In this document: piece by piece, positions 7,606 to 16,034 of the stretch
Layout: each line of letters opens with the position of its first letter
How positions within the stretch are numbered: the stretch's first letter is position 1
Source of the DNA: Thermoplasmata archaeon
GTDB taxonomy: Archaea; Thermoplasmatota; E2; DHVEG-1
Length of the DNA: 30,753 bases
Assembly (NCBI GenBank): GCA_030637965.1
Contig: DAOWFO010000019.1
Coordinates: 1 to 30,753 of the forward strand
Direction: 5' to 3'
Translations under genes and position numbers: made by a program
Notes under the pieces: model-generated
Databases searched by the model: none
Seen by the model: only the letters and a program-made list of their open reading frames with translations
Told to the model about the DNA's origin: nothing

Positions 7606-8893
7606 CAACTTTTTTATATTTTACAATTTCATATTTGTTTCTATCAATGTCAAATGGGAGGGTTGCATCAATACCTACTTTTGTTGTTAGAGTCTTCTTT
7701 CCTGACTCATGTTTGCCAGAAGGATCAAGAGAACTTCCAGGTTGATTGGGTTTTATTATAAGGTCTTTATTTCCTTGGAAACGTGTTGCTATGGCCCATT
7801 CAACAGCATTTGGACTGTAAATATCTACGTCTTGTTCAACAATTATCACATGTTTCATACTTTTATGACCTTTAAATGCTGCCTCAATTGCATTTTTTGG
7901 ATCATCTGGATTTTTCTTATCGATCTGGACAATCCCATGAAGCCATGATCCTCCACCCATAGTAACAAGGACATTCTTACAATCAACTACTTTGCTTACC
8001 TCATCGTAAATTGTTGGTTCTTTAGGCATACCCATCAGTAATTTATGTTCTAATCTGCCGGGAATCAATGCTTGATATATTGCGTTTTTTCTATGAGTAA
8101 TATGATCGATAATGAAAACTGGCTCCTGTCTTTCAAAATCTCTCGTTTCAGTAAGATCAACAAAAGGTCCTTCCCTATCAAGGTCTCTCGTTAGTCTACC
8201 TTCAAAAACAAATTCAGAATAAGCAGGGACTTCAAGATCTTTTGTTATACATTTTACCATAGGAGTTTCATCAAGTGCATTAGCAATACCAAATTCATCA
8301 ACACCTGAAGGTGGACCAAGAGATGCTCCAACCATAACTGCAACAGAATTACCAATACAGACTGCCATCTCGAGATCTCCATCAATCTTATCATACGTAG
8401 TGCGAGTTTGTCTATTTTTGATAAGACGTGCAGTAAATTTATTTTTATCAATTTCCATTATACGGTGATATGAGACATTTCTACCTGTTTCAGGATCCTT
8501 TATAGTTGAAACTGTGGCTGAACCATATCTACCACCATCACCTTTTAAATGATATAAAAGTGGGATTTTACTTAAATCAGGATCTTTAATGATTATTTCT
8601 TGACAAGGAGCCTTATCTACCATTTTAGGTTTCTTTGGATTTCGTAAAGCATCAACCAGTTTAAACAGAAGTTTTTCTTTAGTTGTGCCTAAACCTTCGG
8701 CAATAATGTCACGATTTGAAGTAATACCACCAAAAACAGGGAAATTGAATCCTTTCACATTATCAAAGATAACTGGTTTCTCAGATAGAGAATACATAAT
8801 ATTTGCGATTTCAAATTCATGGGATACTTCTTTTTTTATACGTACTAGTTTCTCTTCATGTTCAAGTTTATCAAGAAAACCACGAAGCATCAT
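7583..8893 (-). CDS. trans-anhydromevalonate 5-phosphate decarboxylase (UbiD family)
   Basis: 436 residues. A UbiD-family protein with KPVIFDNVKGFNFPVFGGI near residue 34, GDGGRYGSATVSTIKDPETG near residue 118, REGPFVDLTETRDFERQEPVF near residue 250 and GSSLDPSG near residue 398. Family members need prenylated FMN made by a UbiX-type prenyltransferase; no ubiX is in this window. In the archaeal mevalonate pathway this enzyme converts trans-anhydromevalonate 5-phosphate to isopentenyl phosphate. It overlaps mevalonate kinase by 4 bases and the LpdD-like gene by more than 20 bases. General aromatic-acid UbiD activity is the alternative, but the AcnX and kinase neighbours decide. Confidence 0.9.
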   Translation of the reverse strand: MMLRGFLDKLEHEEKLVRIKKEVSHEFEIANIMYSLSEKPVIFDNVKGFNFPVFGGITSNRDIIAEGLGTTKEKLLFKLVDALRNPKKPKMVDKAPCQEIIIKDPDLSKIPLLYHLKGDGGRYGSATVSTIKDPETGRNVSYHRIMEIDKNKFTARLIKNRQTRTTYDKIDGDLEMAVCIGNSVAVMVGASLGPPSGVDEFGIANALDETPMVKCITKDLEVPAYSEFVFEGRLTRDLDREGPFVDLTETRDFERQEPVFIIDHITHRKNAIYQALIPGRLEHKLLMGMPKEPTIYDEVSKVVDCKNVLVTMGGGSWLHGIVQIDKKNPDDPKNAIEAAFKGHKSMKHVIIVEQDVDIYSPNAVEWAIATRFQGNKDLIIKPNQPGSSLDPSGKHESGKKTLTTKVGIDATLPFDIDRNKYEIVKYKKVDVNDYLG

Positions 8894-9843
8894 CGATTAT
8901 ATCCGCTCCCGGATGCGCCAATAACAGTTTTTAATGTTTGAAATCCTTCTTTCTCAAAAGCATTTGCAACCTCTTCTTGTAGTCCTCTACCCGGTGTTAG
9001 TGCAATCATATTCCCCCCTAAACCTCCTCCGGTAAGTTTTGCTCCAAAAGCACCATGATCACGTGCAACACCAACAAGGAAATCAAGTTCTTTTGATGAT
9101 ACTTCAATCTGTTGTAAAAGTTTATGATTTTCATTCATTAATTTACCGACTTCTCTATAATCCTCTTCTTGAAAAGCTCTCTTTGCTAAATAAGCAATAT
9201 TTTCAGCTCTGTTAAAAATTTCTTTGTATTTATTAGAATTTTTCTCTTTTCTCCCTCTAACCCCTTCTACGGCAGCATTTGTATCAGTTACCTTTCCAGT
9301 ATTTCCCATTACGATTTCTACTTGTGAAGGCAAAGAAATTTTTTCTATAACATTTGGATTAGTTTTTTCAAACCATATAAGCCCACCAAAAGTAGATGCG
9401 GTATTATCTACACCAGATGGCGTGCCATGATATCCTTTTTCTCCCTCATATGCAATATCGTTAATCTCATCATCTGACAAATCAAGAGCATAGTATTCTG
9501 AAAGGGCTCTTACCAATGCCACACATGATGCAGCACTAGCACCTATTCCACTTGCAGCATAAAGATTACCACTTAATTCAATTGCCACACCATCTTTAGA
9601 AAAATCGATATTCATCTTCTCTATAATATTCTTAATTGAAACTTTTTGTTGTTCTAACTTATCCTCTTTATATCCTGGCGTAGCCAATCTATTGTCATCA
9701 AGTTTCAACTCAGGAATCTCAAAGGGTGACACCCTCGCAACAGTGTATTTTCCTATTGCTGATACAATAGCTGGAACACCATATACAACAAAGTGTTCAT
9801 TAAATAAAATTACTTTACCAAAACCTATGCCCTCGCCCTTCAT
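8890..9843 (-). CDS. mvk: mevalonate kinase
   Basis: 317 residues from the ATG at 9843; the frame also opens with a GTG at 9852. The GHMP kinase motifs are all present: GKVILFNEHFVVYGVPAIVS at the N-terminus, the ATP-binding SGIGASAASCVALVRA near residue 96, and LTGGGLGGNMIAL near residue 273. It phosphorylates (R)-mevalonate to the 5-phosphate. It is the first gene of the operon whose next genes take 5-phosphomevalonate to isopentenyl phosphate. No phosphomevalonate kinase or mevalonate 3-kinase is visible. The downstream stop overlaps the UbiD start as ATGA. Confidence 0.93.
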   Translation of the reverse strand: MKGEGIGFGKVILFNEHFVVYGVPAIVSAIGKYTVARVSPFEIPELKLDDNRLATPGYKEDKLEQQKVSIKNIIEKMNIDFSKDGVAIELSGNLYAASGIGASAASCVALVRALSEYYALDLSDDEINDIAYEGEKGYHGTPSGVDNTASTFGGLIWFEKTNPNVIEKISLPSQVEIVMGNTGKVTDTNAAVEGVRGRKEKNSNKYKEIFNRAENIAYLAKRAFQEEDYREVGKLMNENHKLLQQIEVSSKELDFLVGVARDHGAFGAKLTGGGLGGNMIALTPGRGLQEEVANAFEKEGFQTLKTVIGASGSGYNR

Positions 9844-9941
9844 ATATATCACATATATTATTTTGTAATATTCTTCTCATATGTTCATTTTTTACTACGT
9901 AATATAGAAATCAGTATTTCTTTTTTATCATTAAAGTAAAG

Positions 9942-10014
9942 CTTAGGTGGGCAAGTATATATGCAAGATTATGAATATATTTTTCGATTTTTAACTACTC
10001 CGTTCACCCTAAAG
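9942..10014. repeat. imperfect inverted repeat in the mvk / cyclo-ligase divergent gap (element E5)
   Basis: The 304-base gap between two divergent genes holds CTTAGGTGGGC (9942-9952) facing TTCACCCTAAAG (10003-10014). The arms pair only with bulges (CTT-AGG-TG against CACCCTAAAG). Spacing and the G-rich left arm resemble the other intergenic elements in this window. The rest of the gap is AT-rich, with presumed promoters for both genes and nothing else recognisable. Confidence 0.25.
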
Positions 10015-10147
10015 AAATATTATCTTAAAATTAGATTGCAAATAAATTCTACTGATAGCCTTCCAAACTTATGTATTCAATATACTTTTTAATGAATATA
10101 AAGTTAAACGTTAAATTCTAAATATTTTAAAATTCATACATGTTCAG

Positions 10148-10714
10148 ATGAAGAAAGATCTTCGTAAAGAGTTGTTGAAAAAGAGAAAAAGTTTATCGAA
10201 TTTAGATGTGTTAAAGAAAAGTAGTCAAATTGAAAAAAGACTTTTTAAAATGAATGAATACAAGAAATCACAGATGATTCTATATTATATTTCATATGAT
10301 AATGAGGTTTGTACCCATTATATGATTAAAAATAGCTTGTTAGAAGGGAAAAACGTAGTTGTACCATTATCTAATAAAAAAAACATAACGCTGATTTTAT
10401 CAAAATTGGATAAATGGGATGATCTTAAAATTGGTTCCTATAAAATACTAGAACCGAAAAAAGAATATATAAAAAGAGTTTCAATCGATAAAATTGATTT
10501 AATCATTGTTCCCGGCGTGGGGTTTGATAAACAAGGAAATAGAATTGGACATGGGATAGGATACATCGATAAATTATTGCAAGATTCTAATTATGCAAGT
10601 CACATCGGCCTAGCTTTTGAACTACAAATAGTTGACAGTATATCAACAGAAAAACATGACATCTCAGTAAACAAAATTATCACGGAAAAAAGAATTATAA
10701 ACTGTTCTGAGTGA
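10148..10714 (+). CDS. 5-formyltetrahydrofolate cyclo-ligase
   Basis: 188 residues, normal for the family. The N-terminus MKKDLRKELLKKRKSLS matches the usual RxxxRxxRxxL helix. The C-terminal signature is IIVPGVGFDKQGNRIGHGIG, followed by the YIDKLL segment, where most homologues read GxGYYDRxL. The enzyme uses ATP to turn 5-formyl-tetrahydrofolate into methenyl-tetrahydrofolate. It implies tetrahydrofolate-type one-carbon cofactors. It converges on purP with 35 bases between stops. No Shine-Dalgarno sequence is obvious, so it may be leaderless or short-leadered. Confidence 0.85.
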   Translation: MKKDLRKELLKKRKSLSNLDVLKKSSQIEKRLFKMNEYKKSQMILYYISYDNEVCTHYMIKNSLLEGKNVVVPLSNKKNITLILSKLDKWDDLKIGSYKILEPKKEYIKRVSIDKIDLIIVPGVGFDKQGNRIGHGIGYIDKLLQDSNYASHIGLAFELQIVDSISTEKHDISVNKIITEKRIINCSE

Positions 10715-10749
10715 CATCGAAAATAATTGCTAAGAATTTTTTCTCTATT

Positions 10750-11880
10750 CTAAGTGACAATTTTCTTAAGTTTATCCTCTTCTATTGCTTTTTTAATCTC
10801 CATTGATATCCGTTCACCATAGCTAATCGAATCTCCGTAAAGATAACCAGAATGGGGTGTGAATCGAGTTAGTGGACTTCCTGGTATTCTCATTGAAACG
10901 TCAAAAACAACCATTTCTTCTCTACCCTTATCAGCTGCTATTGCTCCCTGAAGTGCAAATGGTCCAATGATACCTGGAGGAAATTCTTTTTGTGTTGTTT
11001 TTACAAATTTTTCTCCTAATTCAAAGATTTTCTCAATAATAGATTCTTTGGTAGTTGCTGCAATGTGGCCTGTCTCGATTATTTTAGGTTTTATATATTT
11101 TAAAACTCCTAATTGCTCATTAGCAGGAAGTCTAATTAGTCCATCAAGGTTAGTTTGTCTTCTCGTATCTGTCCCCATTATCTCTAGTTCATCATCAACT
11201 GCCGAATAGAAATAATTGAAATTAACCTGAGCACCAATAACATATTCCTCAATTATTGCTTTTTCAAGCGATTCTTTTGTTATCAATTTTTTCTTAAATA
11301 ATTCATCTGATTTTTTCTTGTAATCCTCAAAATCAATTGCATAGAAAAAAGCTCTTTCATAGCCGCGAATAGCTTCATTTACTTTCACAATAACAAGTCT
11401 ATCAATATCTTTTGGTGATTTGATTATTTTCGGAAATCTTATCCCAGCTTTTTCTAATAGGTAATATTGATTATGTGGAACATCTCTTTCTTCGAGTTTT
11501 AACATACCTCTAGTTCCATAAATTGGTACCCTGAAATTTTTTTCAATATCATTGAAATCAAAATAAACCCAGAAATATCTGTTGTGTATGAAAATTGTAT
11601 TTCTTCTTCGTAATTCTTTTTGAACCTCTTGTTTTGTTATATCTGCAAATTTTTTTAGAATAATAGTTTCATCGATACAACCTCTCCCGTCATTACGAGT
11701 TTTATAATATTTTGTGTATGTCTTCTCTCGGCCTTTTTGACATACTGCAATTGTTCGAAAACCATGTTTTTTAGCTCCTCTACAAACATCAAGACCTGAA
11801 TGGCCACCTAAAACACCTATTGTGATTCTTTTCTTATCATATGAATTTACTAATTCCTGTATTTTTTTCCTTTCTATCAT
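10750..11880 (-). CDS. purP: formate-dependent IMP-precursor synthetase PurP (FAICAR synthetase)
   Basis: 376 residues from the ATG at 11880. The frame runs up to a TTG at 11886, but GGGGGAT six bases before the ATG decides the start. The N-terminal domain has ITIGVLGGHSGLDVCRGAK, and the ATP-grasp C-terminal domain ends with RIPGSPLTRFTPHSGYLYGD and a YGERISMEIKKAI helix. Archaeal PurP formylates AICAR with free formate and ATP to make FAICAR in purine synthesis. Some archaea carry a second, divergent PurP of uncertain activity, and I cannot tell which this is. It lies 56 bases upstream of nothing in the same operon: thrS ends at 11937 on the same strand and reads toward it. Confidence 0.87.
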   Translation of the reverse strand: MIERKKIQELVNSYDKKRITIGVLGGHSGLDVCRGAKKHGFRTIAVCQKGREKTYTKYYKTRNDGRGCIDETIILKKFADITKQEVQKELRRRNTIFIHNRYFWVYFDFNDIEKNFRVPIYGTRGMLKLEERDVPHNQYYLLEKAGIRFPKIIKSPKDIDRLVIVKVNEAIRGYERAFFYAIDFEDYKKKSDELFKKKLITKESLEKAIIEEYVIGAQVNFNYFYSAVDDELEIMGTDTRRQTNLDGLIRLPANEQLGVLKYIKPKIIETGHIAATTKESIIEKIFELGEKFVKTTQKEFPPGIIGPFALQGAIAADKGREEMVVFDVSMRIPGSPLTRFTPHSGYLYGDSISYGERISMEIKKAIEEDKLKKIVT

Positions 11881-11936
11881 AAACAATCCCCCTATATTCT
11901 AATAATATGTATTTCTTTTTTAGTTTGTTGGAATAA

Positions 11937-13799
11937 TTATTTAAATTTCGGTCTTTTTGACAAATATACAGGAAGTGGCAATTTCTGTTGTGGGAATTCC
12001 ATAGTCTGTTTAATTATTAGATCATTTAATTCCTTTATAGAGTAAAACCTGTCATTTTCTCCAACACTGTTACTTCTAAAGCGTGGTGTAAATAATTTTT
12101 CTTTTCGCTCTTTGTCCCCCACAACAATAATTATTGGTATCCATTCTTTTTCTGCATCACGAATCTTTCTACCGACGCTTTCTTCTCGATCATCTATATC
12201 TGATCTTATAATGAAATGAGAAGATATATCATCTAACTCATTTATAAAACTCTCACAATCAGTAACAAATTCATCTTTAACAGGTAGGAATCTAATTTGT
12301 ATTGGTGAAATCCATAGTGGCAACATAGGTTTTATACCCTTTTTTATTTTTATTGCTTCTCGTTCAAGAAGCGCATAAAGACAGCGGTCAATGCTTCCCG
12401 ATATACTTGTATGTAGAATGTAAGGATATTGTTTCTTACCTTTTTCATCTGCGTAAGATATATCAAACCGTTCGGCATTTTCAACATCGATTTGAACAGT
12501 AGAGAGAGCACTTGCCTTTTTCATTGAATCAATAACATTGAATTCGAATTTCATAACAAAATAAAAATATCTTTCATCCCAAATTTCAATCAGGATAGGT
12601 TTTCCTGCAAGTTTAGCTAGATTCTGGGCTAATTTTTTGTTATTATCATAAAATTCCCTAACAAATCTAAAAGCAACCTCATGATCTAGTTCAAGATCTT
12701 CCATCCATTTCATTGAAGTTATAAACTGTTTTTCAAATTCCTTCGTCGCCTGACATATTTCTGAACAAAACGTATGTAAATCTGGCATAGTGAAACATCT
12801 AAGACGTTTCAGACCGCTTGTTTCACCACTCTGTTCTCTTCTGAAACTATAATGCGTGAGTTCATAAAGTCTCAATGGCAGATTTCGGTATGATATTGTC
12901 ATGTCTTTTGCTATCATGTACTGCCCAAAACATGCTGCAAAACGAAGGAAATATTCTCTATCGTCTGATCTAACTCTATATTGTCGCGCTGGGAATTTCT
13001 TTAAGTAAGCACTCAAAGCAGGATGTTCGAGATCATACATTATCGGTGTTTCTACCTGCATCCCTCCAATGTCTCCGACCATATTGTTGATGTGTTGCTC
13101 CAGAAGTCCTTTAATCATCCTACCCTTAGGATACCATCTAAAATTTCCCGAATCACTTGCAGATTCGTAGTCAACGAGTTCAAGCGATTGCATCATTTTA
13201 ACGTGAGGGGGTTCACCCTCTGACTTACGTTTTCCTTTACTTTCGTATTCATATAATAGTTTAAGTTCTTCATAATCAGAGAAATCAAACTTATCAGCAT
13301 CTATAAGTTCTCCCTCAAGAGTCAAGATATACCATTGAGATTTAATCTCCCTTTCAATTTCTTCTGATTTTTTCTCCTTACTGAGAGTAATATCTCTTGA
13401 TAGCTCTGACAAAGGATGACCTTTACATGAAATTTTAAATGATTTATACCATCCAAAAGGAGATCGTTTAACGTTGAAATCTTTGTTTTTTAATTCATAT
13501 TCAATTTCAACAAAAATCTCTTTTGCAACCTTTGGCCCCCCCAAATCAGAGGAAAGGTGTGCATATGGATAAATCATTATATTCCTAACTTTAAGTTGTT
13601 CTGCTGTTTTTTCGATTTCTGAAACTGCATCTATAACAACTTGTCGTGGAGATTTTTCATCATTTTTTTCCACAGCAATAAATACCGTCAAAGCTTCTTC
13701 CAATCTATCATTTTTTTGTGATATCTCTTCTGGATTTGAGATGGCCTTATCCTTTACCTCGTATTCAATATAATCGCTATGTATAAGTAGTAATTTCAT
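11937..13799 (-). CDS. thrS: threonyl-tRNA synthetase, archaeal type
   Basis: 620 residues, typical of archaeal ThrRS. The N-terminal archaeal editing domain (about residues 1-140, related to D-aminoacyl-tRNA deacylase) starts MKLLLIHSDYIEYEVKDKAI. The class II core follows, with RNLPLRLYELTHYSFRREQS (motif 2) near residue 305 and HTSISGSIDRCLYALLE (motif 3) near residue 475. The anticodon-binding domain is LPLWISPIQIRFLPVKDEF to the end. It charges tRNA-Thr and edits mischarged serine. The ATG follows a 189-base gap that contains a strong hairpin element (see 13868-13937). Confidence 0.95.
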   Translation of the reverse strand: MKLLLIHSDYIEYEVKDKAISNPEEISQKNDRLEEALTVFIAVEKNDEKSPRQVVIDAVSEIEKTAEQLKVRNIMIYPYAHLSSDLGGPKVAKEIFVEIEYELKNKDFNVKRSPFGWYKSFKISCKGHPLSELSRDITLSKEKKSEEIEREIKSQWYILTLEGELIDADKFDFSDYEELKLLYEYESKGKRKSEGEPPHVKMMQSLELVDYESASDSGNFRWYPKGRMIKGLLEQHINNMVGDIGGMQVETPIMYDLEHPALSAYLKKFPARQYRVRSDDREYFLRFAACFGQYMIAKDMTISYRNLPLRLYELTHYSFRREQSGETSGLKRLRCFTMPDLHTFCSEICQATKEFEKQFITSMKWMEDLELDHEVAFRFVREFYDNNKKLAQNLAKLAGKPILIEIWDERYFYFVMKFEFNVIDSMKKASALSTVQIDVENAERFDISYADEKGKKQYPYILHTSISGSIDRCLYALLEREAIKIKKGIKPMLPLWISPIQIRFLPVKDEFVTDCESFINELDDISSHFIIRSDIDDREESVGRKIRDAEKEWIPIIIVVGDKERKEKLFTPRFRSNSVGENDRFYSIKELNDLIIKQTMEFPQQKLPLPVYLSKRPKFK

Positions 13800-13867
13800 A
13801 GAATCGAACCATATAAAACGAGTTAACGTTTTTAAAGATAATGATTAAATTTTTTAATGGGGGAGGC

Positions 13868-13937
13868 GGCGGAGGTGTTAAACACCGTTAATAAAAAAAA
13901 TTTTAATTTGATCTTCTTGCAATCCCATCTCTCCGCC
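13868..13937 (-). ncRNA. candidate structured RNA or thrS leader (element E2)
   Basis: On the minus strand GGCGGAG (13937-13931) pairs with CTCCGCC (13874-13868). A second hairpin, GGTGTT against AACACC (13886-13874), sits just before the 3' arm and shares one base with it. The block is GC-rich in very AT-rich surroundings. A long TATA-like run at 13950-13970 predicts transcription to start at about 13935, the exact left edge of the hairpin. The element lies between an upstream small membrane-protein gene and thrS on the same strand. It contains a 16-codon frame (13928-13878) right after GGAGAG. A free RNA or a thrS leader are both possible. Confidence 0.45.
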
Positions 13938-13949
13938 TGAGAATATACA

Positions 13950-13970
13950 TATAATATATAATATAATAAA
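13950..13970 (-). promoter_or_regulatory. TATA-rich promoter before element E2 and thrS
   Basis: The minus strand reads TTATTATATTATATATTATA here, a long TATA-like run. Its centre near 13962 predicts a start near 13935, the first base of the GC-rich hairpin. Confidence 0.45.
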
Positions 13971-13988
13971 GTTTCGGAAAAGCAGTTT

Positions 13989-14375
13989 CTACTTTTTTAA
14001 TTTTTTTTCTTTCTTAATCTCAGCTTTTGCTTTTTTCTTTTCAATTTTCAAACGTTCTTTTTCAAGTTGAGATTCTATTTTTTTATACTCTACTTCATCT
14101 GTAGATGAATGCATTGTTACTGATTTTACATCTGCGGAAAGCCCAGTACGATATCTATAAGTGAAAATTAGAGCAACCAACATATACCCAACAAGTATAG
14201 CACCAACAAATAATATAATTCGATCATCAACATTTATTTCAGAGGCTTCTATAAAAATTCTTATTGCAAGCAATATCGCAAGTAGTATGGAACCAGCCCA
14301 TGCATGATGCTTTGAAATTGCATATCTTTTTTTATATTCCAATAATCTTTTTGCATCCATATCATCACTAAACAT
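13989..14375 (-). CDS. small two-helix membrane protein of unknown function
   Basis: 128 residues. Two hydrophobic helices are evident: AWAGSILLAILLAIRIFIE (about residues 25-43) and RIILFVGAILVGYMLVALIF (about residues 52-71). The C-terminal third is a highly charged Lys/Glu helix (KIESQLEKERLKIEKKKAK and on), probably a cytoplasmic coiled coil. A second Met at residue 6 (14360) is an alternative start. It follows pcc1 on the same strand with a 48-base gap, so it may belong to the recJ-pcc1 transcript. No recognised family. Confidence 0.65.
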   Translation of the reverse strand: MFSDDMDAKRLLEYKKRYAISKHHAWAGSILLAILLAIRIFIEASEINVDDRIILFVGAILVGYMLVALIFTYRYRTGLSADVKSVTMHSSTDEVEYKKIESQLEKERLKIEKKKAKAEIKKEKKLKK

Positions 14376-14423
14376 TGTTGATTGGCATATTGAAATTAAA
14401 AATATTAACTATTATTATCTTTA

Positions 14424-14648
14424 TTATTCTTTCTTAATCACTTTCTCTGCAACAGAGACACAAGCCAAATAGTCATCCAGAGTATGAAGAAGAGAAGAAA
14501 TGGAATTACATTCGATATGGGTTTCTAATTTCTTCCCATTGATTTGTGATTTTACAAAATTTAAATTATCAACTTCAATTGATTTTAGAACTGTCATTGC
14601 TTTTTTTACATCATCATATTTGATGCTTACATCACATGTAATATTCAT
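14424..14648 (-). CDS. pcc1: KEOPS complex subunit Pcc1
   Basis: 74 residues, the normal size of archaeal Pcc1. The sequence MNITCDVSIKYDDVKKAMTV starts a single alpha/beta domain with SQINGKKLETHIECNSISS and a C-terminal helix LLHTLDDYLACVSVAEKVI, matching the CTAG/Pcc1 family. Pcc1 is the dimerisation and tRNA-contact subunit of KEOPS, which makes the t6A modification at position 37 of ANN-decoding tRNAs. It begins 2 bases after the recJ stop. A recJ-pcc1 pairing is common in archaea, usually with rps15, which here lies about 4 kb away. Confidence 0.82.
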   Translation of the reverse strand: MNITCDVSIKYDDVKKAMTVLKSIEVDNLNFVKSQINGKKLETHIECNSISSLLHTLDDYLACVSVAEKVIKKE

Positions 14649-14650
14649 AC

Positions 14651-15994
14651 TTATACCTTCAGTTGCTTAGAAATAATCATGTTTGTTTTATCAAAAAAAT
14701 CTTTTTCCTTTTTAGAGTTTATTGTTGCACCAGCAGCAATTTTATGACCCCCTCCTTTACCGTTTAGATTTGTTGCAATTTCCCTCATAGCAGAGCCCAA
14801 ATCTAGCCCATTACTTACTAAAAATTGATTTCCTCTACAAGAAATATGTGTTTCATCTTCCTTTCTTGCAAGGGAAAACAAAGGCTTTTTTTTATCGAGA
14901 ATAAAGTTAGTTGCAATACCTCCAATTACACCACCTAACGAAGATCTATTGCTATAGAAATATCGAAAATATTTCTTCTCTATAACGCCATCCTTTTCAA
15001 GTTTTAACAATTCATCTAGAATATCTTTCTTATAATTCCGTTCTAGTTTTACTGCTTTATTAAAAGAATTTTTATCTCCTAAACATACAGCAAGTCCAAG
15101 TCCGCGATTTCCACCCTTCCCACATGCATCAAGTAAATCTGCAAAACGTTCCAATTCACATTGAAGAGCTTCAGACCAAAAACGTTTCCTTATTACTGTA
15201 TCAAGAATATTTTTTTCGCAACCCTTTTTTATCAAATTAAAAAGTAATAAGGACTGGAGTTTTCTTTTCTGCTCATCATTAAGATCTTCAATTTTTGCTT
15301 TTTTATCTAGATCCAAATGTTCTAACAGTTCATTTATTGCTTCTTTGTTTCCCGATATACCTACATAAAAGGGATCAACAGAATAATATAAAGCATCAAA
15401 AAGTGATTCGCCATAAAGTTTTATTCCAGTAAATTTCGTTAAAAATCCATTTTTCAAAGCATCTTCCAAAATAGTTTTATTATATCCTCTTATATTACCA
15501 ATATACTGTTTATCACCTGTAGCACCAGCAAGTGCAAGTGGTGCTAAATCCATATTTTCCTGATTAATAGCTTTTACAATAGAAAAACTCAAACTCGCCC
15601 CAGATGCCTCATAGTTGCCATTAATTTTACAGAGATTTGCATTTATTTGAAGGATATCATCACTAGTTTTAGATTTTTGGACCTGATGATGATCAATAAT
15701 AATTGCCTTACAATTGAGATGCTCAATGGTTTCTATCTGACCACTACCCATATCAGAAAAAATAATAATTTCATTTTCCTCTTTTTTTATACGTTCTAAA
15801 CCTTGTGTAAAAGGATTTCTCATAAGACTGACATGAAAATCATATCCCTCGCGGTTAAGAGCGGTACAAATAATTCCAGCCGCTGAAATTCCATCAGCAT
15901 CGTAATGTGAAATAATTCGAAATCTAGTAGATTTTGGAGTAGATAGTATAATCTTTGCTGCTTTTCTGCTCAAATCTAGTACATTTTCTTCCAT
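14651..15994 (-). CDS. RecJ-like DHH/DHHA1 nuclease or phosphoesterase
   Basis: 447 residues. The DHH domain begins with ISHYDADGISAAGI (Asp32 and Asp34), then IIFSDMGSGQIETI near residue 77 and the IIIDHHQ motif near residue 97. The C-terminal DHHA1 domain ends with the GGGHKIAAGA motif near residue 413, which contacts substrate. The archaeal family includes RecJ/GAN-like single-strand nucleases linked to the replisome, so a DNA or RNA 5'-3' exonuclease is likely. A polyphosphate or oligonucleotide phosphatase cannot be excluded. It leads the pcc1 operon. A palindrome sits across its predicted transcription start. Confidence 0.85.
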   Translation of the reverse strand: MEENVLDLSRKAAKIILSTPKSTRFRIISHYDADGISAAGIICTALNREGYDFHVSLMRNPFTQGLERIKKEENEIIIFSDMGSGQIETIEHLNCKAIIIDHHQVQKSKTSDDILQINANLCKINGNYEASGASLSFSIVKAINQENMDLAPLALAGATGDKQYIGNIRGYNKTILEDALKNGFLTKFTGIKLYGESLFDALYYSVDPFYVGISGNKEAINELLEHLDLDKKAKIEDLNDEQKRKLQSLLLFNLIKKGCEKNILDTVIRKRFWSEALQCELERFADLLDACGKGGNRGLGLAVCLGDKNSFNKAVKLERNYKKDILDELLKLEKDGVIEKKYFRYFYSNRSSLGGVIGGIATNFILDKKKPLFSLARKEDETHISCRGNQFLVSNGLDLGSAMREIATNLNGKGGGHKIAAGATINSKKEKDFFDKTNMIISKQLKV

Positions 15995-16013
15995 GTTATA
16001 AATTATAACTATC

Positions 16014-16034
16014 TACTATCTTAAAAAGATAGTA
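16014..16034. promoter_or_regulatory. 21-bp perfect inverted repeat at the recJ start site (operator-like)
   Basis: Arms TACTATCTT (16014-16022) and AAGATAGTA (16026-16034) are perfectly complementary around AAA. A TATA-like GTATATAATATAG on the minus strand (about 16048-16060) predicts transcription to start near 16028, inside the repeat. It lies 20 bases upstream of the recJ ATG. A dimeric repressor site or a 5'-UTR hairpin would both fit. A near copy (18 of 21 bases) lies at 20076-20096. Confidence 0.5.

Noticed and set aside
9224..9430. Plus-strand open frame inside mevalonate kinase
   Set aside because: It is a shadow of the kinase gene, with no family match.
13800..13830. tRNA T-arm (GGTTCGATTCT on the minus strand before thrS)
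   Set aside because: The flanking sequence is AT-rich and no acceptor, D or anticodon stem can be folded; the match overlaps the thrS start.
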